Positions 26,601-38,600 of a stretch of DNA of 64,000 nt are shown in pieces. Source of the stretch: Cylicocyclus nassatus (Eukaryota > Nematoda > Chromadorea > Rhabditida > Strongylidae); the NCBI GenBank assembly GCA_958299035.1, contig CATQJL010000326.1, positions 696,232 to 760,231 of the forward strand, given 5' to 3'. The notes under the pieces were generated by a model. The model ran no database searches. It saw only the letters and a list, made by a program, of their open reading frames with translations, and had not been told where the DNA came from. A program made the position numbers and the translations under genes. Numbering within the stretch: the first letter of the stretch is position 1; every line of letters begins with the position of its first letter.

Positions 26601-29600
26601 AGCATAAGGAGCTTGGTTTTGCGGGAAGGAAAGACCTAGGGTATTATGCGACAGGACAGTTTCGGTAACATTGTCCTTCAAAAGAAGGCGTTGGGCCAGC
26701 TTTAGTCTGTTCTAAGAAATGAGTCCGTTCACTGGCAAGACATCATCGAAGAAAATACTGCTTCGTTTTTATCTACATATCTGGGTTTTCGGCTGCTGGA
26801 AGACATAACTTCTCAGATAATCGCCGGGGGCAGGCGGCCATGCGAATTATGGGCGGGCGGGCATCGGAAAAATAGTTCGCTGATTTCTAGCGGCCCGCCT
26901 GCAGATATCTGGAAGAATTTTAGCGAAATTTTAGACGAATGCTTGGAGAACAATCGCGATTTCCTTGTATTAGGTTGTCCCGAAAGTTTTGTCGGTTTTT
27001 TCAGACCACCGTAAAACCACGCACAATAAAGACCTGAGTGAGTTTCAACACGCGTTCGATGCAGCTGTTCCTTCTCTTTCTTATGGTTACATTCTCATAC
27101 CACACTCTTGATGTTTTATTTGATAATTGCCAAAATTCTCCACCCGTTAATTTTATCCGCTCAAAGTTGGGCTAATTTTCAAAAATTTCATTCCAAAGTT
27201 TTGAAAAGGGTCAAGTACGGATCAAATAGAGCAACTCTCGGGCTACAAGGTGGTATTTTTAGATACTCCTAATATGCTGATTTTAGCTTCAAAAATTATT
27301 TCTCCGGAGGTCTCTAGTTTTGGAAAAGTCATGAAAGACGCAAGTGCATCAAACACACGAAAGCTTTTCAAGTTTCTGCGTATTAAAACACAGTTCTTAC
27401 TAAACATAATTTATGCAACATAACCAACTTTGATTCGCTTTGAAAAGCAGCTTTTTAAAATTTTTGGTACTTTTACATGTTAAACTTAATCAGAAAAGCC
27501 GCGGCTTTTATCAAATAAATAATTATAAACGACGTGGTAAACGCGGCTCATGTAATCTAAAATGGATGTAATGTAGCCAAAAATTTGCTCTACATAATAG
27601 TTACCAACGCTCTTTGCAAACATCAGAATAAAAAATTCTAAAATTCAAAAGATTTGGCGTTACTGCTGAGCTGCTCGAAAAGCCATGACGATAACATTGC
27701 AAAGACAGAGTAGATCAGAGAGCAAGTATAACTGTAAGAAAGAGGATAAAAATCTGAATCGCATGGTACCTAGATTGCCCACGAATTGGTGTTCTGTGAG
27801 CTTTAGTGAGCGAAGAAAAAAACCGACAAAACTTTCGTGACAACCTAATATATTAGCTGCGGCGCAGTGGCCGCATTCTCGTGGACTTTCCGCGAGAATA
27901 TGCAAAATTTTCGAGGGCCGCTTGGTCCTTTGTGGAGGACCGCGCAGCCCCCAGGTACCTTCCGCTGAGAGAAAGTACCTCAAACTTGAGTAATTAAACC
28001 ATCGATGACACCTCTGCCATGTAGAGTCTCAGCTTTGCTCGGCGTACGCCCGAAACTGCTTAAAAACCGTCCGAGCGCCAGCTGAAAATTTGATCGGCGC
28101 TCGCTGAAAGAGATTATTTGAGACGAGCGCCTACAGAAAATTCTGTGTTGCTGCCCGCTGGCAGAACATCAGACAGTAAAGGAAGTACCGCACGCTGAAG
28201 GTTTGGCCACGCCCCAAAACTCTGCTTGCCGCTTGCAGAAAAGCTGTTCTAAACAGGTGCTTGGAGGTAGCTTCCTTGTTCAGGAGTTGTGGTATCTGGG
28301 CGAAGGTATCTGCAAGAGGAACAGCAGAGATGCTTTGCTGACAGTCACTGGTAGTAGCTTCTTCTCCTAAGAGCATAGTGTTTTGTTTCTACTACTCACA
28401 ACACGCGAAAGGTCGCTAGGAAAATGGAAATTCTCTTTCTTGGGATTTTTAGTTAATTAATGGCAGATATCAATGTATGCCCCCACCCACTTACTACTGA
28501 CCCGTAGGGTCGCTAGTCTTATATATAAAGCTGAATGTGTGTTTGTCTGTATGTATGTCTATATGTACGTACGTGCGGAATAGAAATTTTTACTTCTGAA
28601 CCGATTTGGACCAAACTTGGCACACATATACTTCGGGGCAGGGAGCGTGTCACAGGCTACTTTTCGTTATCGATCGATATCGATTTTATCGATTTTTTTG
28701 CAAAATTTGAGCTACGGGGCTGGGAGTTGGCACAGGGGGGGTAATCGAGCATGCTGATTACCCTATTTTCAGGTGTATAAGCCGCACCCTTTTCACTCTA
28801 AAGGCGAACACGCCAAAAGACTGACTGTCATCATGGAGCGCGTTAAGTGAGAGCAGTATGCGATAAGGCGACCGCTTCGCGAGACATATGCGCGGCGGCA
28901 CGTCCGGGTCTGCTCGCGTTTAGAGCAAAAAGGGTGCGGCTTATACACCTGAAAATAGGGTACAAATATGTTATTGACAGGGCCAGGCGGAGCCGGGCTT
29001 GCCAGTTAGTTGCTTCCAAAAAAGGGGCGATACTACGATCCCGCCTCGACAAGTTTTGACGTGACCAACACAGTAGATCTACAGCACTCACCACCTCAAA
29101 ACTTGTCAAGAAGGCGGGATCGGAAAACTGCCTTTTTTGGTACTATTCCACATTAGTTGACCCAAAAAATGAAAATCGTGGATTCGCTAAAACTTCGTTT
29201 AGAGGGGTTATTTGGTATGCTGAACACGAATATGATGTTTATTTTGTGCGACAGCGCCATCCGGTAAAGTTACGGTAGGACTACGGTGAAGGGTCAAAAT
29301 CACGAATTTGCCCGAAACTTGGCCCAGAGGGGTTATTCGGCCCGCTGATGCCAAATATCATGTTGGTTTTGAACCGTAGCGTCATTTTCTCGGGTTAAGG
29401 TAGCTACACGTAACGGGTAGCTACCGTAACCCGAGAAAACAGGTGTAAAACATAGTACTGCCTGAAACGAGTGTACGATTCGGATGATCGTGAAGCTTTG
29501 CACACACGACCACCGCCGCGCGCTACACACCCTGCTGCAGCTTTTGCCTAAGCTAAGCAAGAGGGGGAAGATACATTTACCAACTTGTGATTTTGACGCC

Positions 29601-32600
29601 TACCGTAAACCTACCGTGTCCCCGCAAAAATTTTGAGAAGCACCCCAAAAAATTTTTCGGAATGCGTGGCTAACGCCACGCACCTTCATTAGAAACAAAA
29701 TTTTGTCGCCCCCCCCCCCCCCGAGCCGAAATCCTGGGTACGCCACTGCCGTATACCCACCTTAATCCGAGAGAACGACGCTACGGTACAAAACCAATGT
29801 GATATTCAGCATCAGCGGGCCGAATAACCACTCTGGGCCAAGTTTCGGGCAAACCGTAATTTTGACCCCCTACCGTAATCCTACCGTAACTCCACCAAAT
29901 GGCGCTGTCGCACGAAATAAATATCATATTCGTGTTCGTACCAAATAACCTCCCTAGACGAAGTTTTAACGAAATTCACGTTTTTCATTTTTCGGGTCAA
30001 CTAATGTGGAATAGCGCCCCTTTTTTGAAGCGATTTCCTCGCTCCACAATCCACCTTTTTCGATCAGACTTGAACTGTTGCATTGATCAGGAGTCGCGCT
30101 ATCGTACTGCATTGAGATCTCACCAAACTCCAGCTGACTTGGACAATGCCTTCAAGTGAGCATGTTAATTGCGAGAATGGGGACAAGAATTGGTATCAAA
30201 TGGGGCGGAGTCAAAAAAATGCAAAAGTGGGACGAAATAGATAGTGGGTTGTATTATGGAATGAACAGAGCCGGGCTTGACTTTGTTGATAAATCATACC
30301 TGTAGAGCGTCCATTGGTTGGTTTTGTTGGTGATATAGAACGCCTATACTACACCATGTATCAGCGTCAGCCTCACTTTTATCTATAGAGTGCCTGTAGT
30401 TTAGAAACGCTTCATGAGCCTAAACTTGCAAATTTTAAGGACTTCTAAAGTTTCCCAGAACATACTTTATTTAAAGTTTCTCCATAACATCTTCCCAGGT
30501 AATAATAGGTTTTTCCATTAACAGGTTCAAACTCTCTCGAATTCTGCAGAAACTGCTCAGCTTCGCGAAGACGGCGAATTCGTTCGTCAGAATGTTCCGG
30601 GTAATTAAAACGATACGAAATCCAGCCTAAATGTGCAGATCTAGTTTGAACAGCTACTGATAAAAAAAAAAGGGGGGATAGGCATTACAGAGCAAAGCTG
30701 CACCGCATTTTCCGGCGGTATGTCCTGAGGGTCATTTGCGTTGCGTGGACTTTAATCACAGCCGCAGGAGAGCTAGTGCTCCTATTGCCGCGGATTGAGC
30801 TCCCTATTGCTATGCCCTGTGAAGATGTTCAAAAGAAAGTAATTGCAGTAAAGAGATCGGAAAATAAAAGGGAGGTGATTCTAGGCCGACACGGTAAGAG
30901 CAAAAAAAAGCTCAAGGGAAGCGGAACAGCAGCGGTGGAGAAGGAAACAAGGATTTTCCATCTGTAATTTTTTCTAATAAACCTAAACAATTTTCTTCCC
31001 TTTTCTTCACCTTCTGTTTCTGCTGTTCTACCAGACATCTTCTTGCTCCATTCTGTCTTTATCATCTTCCATTCTTTAATCTCTTTATCGCATTTATACT
31101 GTTTTGAACATCTCGAAATATCTTATCTGTTACATTCTCTGCCTCCGCTCTGCTCCACTCCTCGGTCAATTGACTGTGGGCCTCGCACTGCGCAGCTCTT
31201 TAGGCTCCGAGTGCCGAAGCCACGCCAACGCTGCGCCGGCGGAGCCGTCCGTCGCTGTTTCTAAATAAAGGTGCATTTCGTTCGGGGCGGGGCTAGCTGA
31301 TTCTGAGCCGGCAAAGCGCTACCGAAGCTTTTGACAGAAATTCCGATCAATAGTCGGTGCATTTACCTGCCTGAGAACTAGGTCAGCTAGCCGCACCCCA
31401 AACGAAATGCACGTGTGACCAATCGGAACAGCGCCGGGACAGCTCGACGCTAGCTCGGCGCTGGCTCGGTGCCGGCGCAGTGCTGGCGTGGCTTCGGGAC
31501 TCTGGCGGGAGCCTTAAACAGCGGGATGTGGGTGTAGGGATAACGAAAGGCTCAATCCGCTGGGCAGCGCTAGCTCTTTTGCGGCTGCAATCAAGAGCGA
31601 CGCAATGCAAATGGCCTTCAGAATATGCCGCGGGGGAATGCGGCGTAGCTTCGCTCCATAACGCCACGCCACCACTGGAAAGGATAGCAAAAAGTCGACA
31701 GCCTGTGTATTACCTAGCTGTCTGTTTACAGCTGCTATTAATCGAGTCTGTTCCTGAGTATACTGTCGATCTTGTTGATGGCTCTGTGATTCCGCAAGCT
31801 AAACGATCGAAAGTGTGCTAGTATGACTAGATTCAATCTGCATAGTGCGTAAGAAGGCTAAAAATGTACAGGATGTTGTGCTCATGCAAACGAGTATTTC
31901 TACACACTGGTAGCGCTTGCCGATCTACTCAAGCAATAGAACAAACACCAACATGCACTAAATCTTTGCACACATCGCAACATTGCCAGTAATGACGGCT
32001 GCGTGCTATAGCCGTGGAAAGCAACGCTGCTACATACATTGAAAATAGTTTATAACTGAACGACAGAGCATACGAAAGACGGCGAATGTGCGCGAGGAAA
32101 GAGGAGTGACGCGCAGTGCAAAATTCGCGCCCTGCGCGGGCCTACATATATAAACACTAAAATGCGCGCCAGGATTGGCTAAGAATAAGGGCCCATCCGT
32201 TTAGGAGGAATATGATATGTAATCAGCCTTCCACGGGGTTTTCCGGTAGACAGAAGATTGCGTTGTTCGGATTGGCCACTTTAACTTATACAATCACTTC
32301 CTCGAGCCATCTTCTTGCTTCCAAACGCTTTCTGACGCTTGAAGTCTAACGAGGCTCTTAGTGATTAGTCACAGACTGAATGTATAATACAATTGTGTAA
32401 ACTGATATGTTACCTCGCCTAGGATGTTTTTATATTCTTCTTCAGCCCTGGAGAGGTCTCCGGCGTTTTCGCTGCTCAGTGCAATGTTGAACCGAATGTG
32501 AGTCTTCGACAGAAAAGGAGTCTCCGATGAATCAGAAAGCGCTTGATTGTAGAACTAAATTACTCATATATCTTACCGTCGTCTGAATAGCATATGTTTC

Positions 32601-35600
32601 ACAAAGCCCTTCCCACCTTCAGAGCACGAGGAAAATCACCGAGGTTCTGATAGCAAACACCTAGACGTGCTTTTACTTCAACAATGATGTCGAGGTTTGG
32701 ATGAGTGTACAACAATCGTGAAAAGGAATCAGCAGCACTGAAAAAGAACGAGTAAAGAATGCTGAAACTATTCAATAAGAAGATGAGGTTACATTTCGTG
32801 ATTCTTTAACGCCCAAAAAAAGATTTTTTTATCACAAAATATATGGATGATTCAAAGAGCGTCTGATGATGACAGGAGATCATTATGTACCATTTGATTC
32901 AACTGGCTTGGCATCGGCAAAGGCGGGGCTTCGTGACCTAATTAAGGCTAGGTAATGATCAGAGAGCACTCGGGCGAGAGAGACGCAGGTGCGTCGCGGG
33001 CGCGAGCGGCCTTAATTAGATCACAAAACCCCGCCCTAATGGTGCCAAGCCAGTTGAATCAAATGTTATATATCGGCCCACAGGCAGCTTCCCTTATGAT
33101 TATTTCTTACAAACAGTCTGTAGACGGTTTGTAGGACAGTTTTTCACTCAGAATATAGTTCTGAAGATGGATTGTAGGGCAGCTCTTATGTACATTGCTC
33201 TGTAGGCGATCCCTGGAACACTTCGCCTTGTTATGTCGGTAAGCGACACGTAAGGCACGAGAAAACGATGTTTATTTTAGCTGCCAAATAGAATACCACT
33301 CACAGAATGTGCAAAGCTTCCCTGTATATCGCGGAATTCCGGTTATTCCGCGAAAGTCCGCTTTCCGGAATTTTGCGACGTTCCGGGAATTTCGCGAAAT
33401 TCCAGAAATTTCGTGAAATATCGCAAATTATGCAGCACCATAACTTCCTTCAGAAGGGGATAATGTGTTCCTACCCCCTTCACCCACGGCCGATGAAGTA
33501 CTGGAAGAAGTGAGACTAACAAGGGAAGTTCGCTGAATCGAAGTGGCCGATTGACATATGGTATATACCCTGGTCCGGGGCTGGGGAGGTTAGTATCAAA
33601 TGTGCGCCCATAAGCTGCGACGCGTTATTGGGAAGCAAGTTATGACCCTCTGAAGTTTTTGGCGTGTGCATTTCTAGCAAACGCATGAATCGATCGTGGT
33701 CGATCGTGGTCGTGTGCTGTAGTGGTTAGTGTCTCGGACTCACAGGTGACCGGTGAGGGTTCGAATCTTGTTGCTGTCCACGTTTTTTGCGTTCTTCCCA
33801 AATTTCATTTTTCACCTGTTTTATGTATTATTGAGGTAAAAAATGACACATACGGCTGGTTAAACTCTACTGACTGAACATCCTGCCGTGTCATTCTCAC
33901 AAGTACATTAGCAAGAATCAATAGTACGACGTGATACAACTTGGAGATTGTCACGTAAATACTACGTACAACCGAAATTAGTATGTGGGAATGAGAATTT
34001 GGCAAATCTTCAAAGTCAATTGACAAGCCGTCGCTCAAAAGTCGTTGCTATGTTCTGCCCAAATTCTACATATGAAATAGTGGTCGAATATTCGTGAGAA
34101 AAATCAGCCCATAAGCCGTGGGCGTCATTTTTTACCTCAATAATACATAAAACAAGAGAAAAATGAAATTTGGGAAGAACGCGGACGTGGACAGCAACAG
34201 GATTCGAACCCTCACCGTTCACCTTGAGTCCGAGACAGTAACCACTACACCACACGACCACGATCGAAGCATTTATGCGTTTGCTAGAAATGCACACGCC
34301 AAAAACTTCAGAGGGTCATAACTTGCTTCCTAATAACGCGTCGCAATTAGTAGAGTTTAATCAGCAGTATGTGTCATTTTTTACCTCAATAATACATAAA
34401 ACAGGTGGAAAATGAAATTTGGGAAGAACGCAAAAAACGTGGACAGCATGCTCAGCGTCGTCGTTGGAGTCAACATGTCACTAAATTTAATTTTAATAAT
34501 GCCGATAATTTTATAATTTTGCTTAAAGGCAGTGTCCGGGCAAAAATTCGATTTTGAGATTTTGTGCTTACTTGGGCCTATTCGCTACGCTGAATCCGAA
34601 AATGCACATTGTAGAGCGCGAAAATGGCGAAAAACGGCTCTAACACAGGACGGAAATGAGCAGGTGGGCGGGGTCCTCCCCACGGCGAATTCACGTTCCC
34701 GGCTTCCGGGGCGACCTTCTCGCTTCCGGTTTCAAGTCAATCATTCGCACTTGGCCGGTAGCGATGTTAGAACGGCTAGCGGAATCGAGAAAATCGCTCC
34801 GGGAGCTGGGAGCGTGAAATCGCACTGGGGAAAGTCCCGCCCACCTGCTGATTTCCCTCCTATATTAGAGCCCTTTTTCGCCGTTTTCGCGCTTTCCAAT
34901 GCGGATTTCGGATTCAGCATGGCGAATAGGCCCGTATAAGCACAAAATCTCAACATCGAGTTTTTGCCCGGACACTGCCTTTAGAATGTTGAATTCTTAG
35001 TCTCACTTCTTCCAGTTTTTTTTTCTCCGAAATTAGCGGGTAAAGCCAATATTCGACTTTAACCCGGTTTGGCTACTTCCACTTGATGCATGTGAATGAA
35101 AAGAACATGAGAAGCAATGATGACGAACATCCCCCCCCCCCCCCAACCGGTTCGAGGTGTGCTTATAAGTAGACCTTGCCTAAATAAAACCTATCTGACA
35201 GTAGGTTTTTAACAAGTAAAGTCTGCTCTCGAATGTATACGTCCGGATTAAACTATGTGAAGTTAGATTTCACGCAAGGTATTTCGACATATAAAGCGCA
35301 AGTTCACTATGATTATCAATAGTAGGTAGTCTATACGCTTCGTCTTCTCGAAGTAACCTAAGCAGACGTCAAACTGTGGAAGATGTTCCAAAGTTTATCC
35401 TCTACAAGGCTATTCTAAGATGACGAAGCAGTGAGGTGTTGTTTATAAATCACAATAAGACTGGATTGTTTTGAGACTTACAATTTAGATAAATTATCTG
35501 ACATTAGTGAGAAAAAGTAACTTGAGATATAGAATGACCTGGGTCATTTTACACATCCCCTAAACGATTCGAGATTGTCTCGTATCGCTCTTCTTCTTTT

Positions 35601-38600
35601 CCGCAGCTTAGTGAGCTAGTGCTTCTTATGAAGAGTAAGTCTTTTGTTCACCTATGCCTCCAGTTGAACCCCATCCATAGCCTCCTATAGCTTGCTCAGT
35701 GTCACGTGCGCGTTATATTTGTCTGAACAAGTTTGAACAAGTCATTTCGCGCATTTCGCGCTTCGGGTCATCTACGTGCAAAACTGGAAGGCGGCATCGC
35801 TTTGAAGTGCGAGGCTCGGGAGGATCCTGCACGCCCTCCCTCCGTTTCCAGTTTTCTCAAATTCTTCTGCAGAGGTCCATTCGCAAGGATGTAACGCAGC
35901 GCCTACCCAACCTGAAAGATACCAGTATAGGCTGCTGCATGACGAAGGCGCAATATCTTTGGGCGCGAACGCGGCTTTTTTAGCCGCAGAGCGCATGTAC
36001 CTCAGGCTTTACGACGGTGAAGATACGCGCGCGTCGCGTTCGCGCCCGCTCAACTAATATTGCTTCTGTGCCTTCATCATGCAATAGCCTTTAAGTATAT
36101 TTCGATAGTGCTGTTCGTGTAGATTATAGTGCGCTAGAAAGTAGCGCCGCAGACTTCTTTCCAAAAGAGATAGAAACGATAGTGAACTCTGGAAAAATCG
36201 CGCGTTTGTAAATTCAATTAGCCGTAACTTCCTTCGGAGTGAATAATTTCTAAACCCGAAAAAAGAATCGTGCTCAGCTCATCAAGGCGAATCTTTCTAT
36301 ATACAGCATATTCTTGATATTCCGATTTCAGTATTCTTGAAACTTTCTGCGGACTTCTCTTCGCAAAGGTGTAAAGCAGCGCGTATTGGCCATAGTAGAT
36401 TCCAGCAAGAACGTTTCGATATTGCTTCTTCTGTAGATTATGGAGCGCCAAGAATTAGCCGCACGCTTCTTTCCAAAGGAAATAGAAGATCTGGCTGGAA
36501 AAATCATGTCGTTCTAAATTTTTCTCATCATAAATCTACAATATGAAGCTCTCTTGAAGCAGATATGATTTTCGTCATCAGCAGGTCGGATAACCTCTAT
36601 GAGCAAGTTTTCCGAGATGTTCGCGTTATTTCATTTTTCCTCGTTTCACGCTCTGAAGCTCGCCGAGATTTTTGTCAAAATGTTGAGGATCTTGAATTGT
36701 AAGGAAACTTCGCTTATAGAGGTTTTCGGGCACGCTCTTTACGAAAATCGTGGTCTTCGAGGAATGTAGGGTCTTTCTGCAGAGATATGGTGACGTAACC
36801 ATATTTGAGTCACGAAAATGCGTAACTTTGCTGGCACTTCTCGCGTATCTGTCAGAGAACTTGCCCGCTCGCTTTTATAAATTAAATTTACTAGGAATTA
36901 TGCCATCAAATGGGGCATGTCTCAGACTCCACTCTACAAAAATTGCCCAGTTAAGAGACTACGAAAACACGTCCTCATAAATTTTGCACGACATGTAAAG
37001 ATCGCGTACTTCTCGAAATCCCACCTTGAGTGGTTGTATAACACGCTAATCAATTTTATTCAAATCGCTTAATAGGCCTTCTTGTGTTGGACTTGATAGT
37101 TAGACAGATCTGAGCTTTTTCACCTTGAGTGGTTGCATGACATCCTGGTTGCAAGTATTATGTTCACTGTTCACTTCGAAGTAATCCCTTGTATTTATTA
37201 TGGTTGTGGGTGTGCTTCAGCTTAACTGAACATCAAAGCCGTTTCGAGCTAAAGCTCAGATTTGTCTAACTTTCAAATCCAACACAAGAAGACCTATTAA
37301 GCGATTTGAACAAAATTGATCAGCGTGTTATACAACCGCTTAAGGTGGAATTTCGACGAAGTACGCGATCTTTACATGTCGTGCAAAATTCATGAGGACG
37401 TGTTTTCGTAGGCTCCTAACTGGGCGATTTTTGTAGAGTGGAGTCTGAGACATGCACCATTCGATGGACAGTTCCCAGCAAATTTAACCTACAAAAGCAA
37501 GCGGCAAGTTTTCTGACAATGTGTGCGAGAAGTGCAGGCAAATTTACGCACTCGTGCCTCAGTTACGGTTACCTTACCATATCTCTGCAAAAAGATCCTG
37601 CATTCCTCGAAGACCACGATTTTCGGCCAAAATCCATCGGCGAGCTTCAGAGCGTAAAACGAGATAAAATGAAATAGCCCGAACATCTCGGAGAACTTGC
37701 TCATAGAGGTTATCCGACCTGCTGCTTACGAAAATCACATCTGCTTAGCAAGAGAGCTTCATATTGCAGATTTATGGTGAGAAAAATTTAGAACGACATA
37801 GTTTTCCAGCCTGCTCTTCTATTTCCTTTGGAAAGAAGCGTGCGGCTAATTCTTGGCGCCCCATAATCTACAGAAGAAGCACTATCGGGAGGTTCTTGCT
37901 GGAATCTACTAGCAACAATACGCGCTGCTTTACACTTTGCGAAAAGAAGTCCGCAGAAAGTTTCAAGAATACTGTAATCGGAATATCAAGGATATGCTGT
38001 ATATAGAAAAATCCGTCTTGATGAGCTGAGCAGAAGCTTTTTCGGATTCAGAAATTATTCACTCCGAAAGCTACGGCGAATAGAATTTACAAACGTGCGA
38101 TTTCCCCGAGTTCACTACCGCTTTTATCTCTTTTGGAAAGAGTCTGCGGCTACTTTCTAGCGCACTATGATCTACACGAACAGCACTATCGAAATATACT
38201 TGTATCTTTTAGGTTGAGTAGACGCTGCGTTACATTCTTGCGAAAGAACCTCCGCAGAAGAATTTGAGAAAACTGGAAACGAAATATAGAGGGCATGATG
38301 TATGTCAAAAGATTCGCCTTGACGAGCTGAACACAATGCTGCTTTCGGATTCAGAAATTCATTCCGAAGAGAGTTACGGCGCTGCGAAATTTGCGAATTC
38401 CGGGAGTTTCGCGGAATTTCCGGAATGTTGCGAAGTTCCCGGAATGTCGCGGACTTTCGCGAAATACCTAAATTCCGCGACATTCATGGAAATTGTGCAC
38501 ATTTTGTGAGTGGTATTGTATATTCTATGCCTAGAGATAAGCTAGAAAGGCATTCATGTTGCAAGAAAATCATAACTAGTCCGCGAAAGAACCTCCGAAG

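Noticed and set aside
27660..27983. Mariner transposase in the 879-bp element
   Set aside because: The open frame crosses the right end of the element into older sequence and shows no DDE or DDD spacing.
34190..34262. Functional tRNA gene
   Set aside because: A- and B-box-like motifs are present, but T-arm and anticodon stems do not pair and the sequence lies in an inverted repeat with a second copy.
36218..38509. Open frames of 70-100 codons in the hairpin arms
   Set aside because: Each frame is mirrored in the other arm and disrupted there; no family signature.
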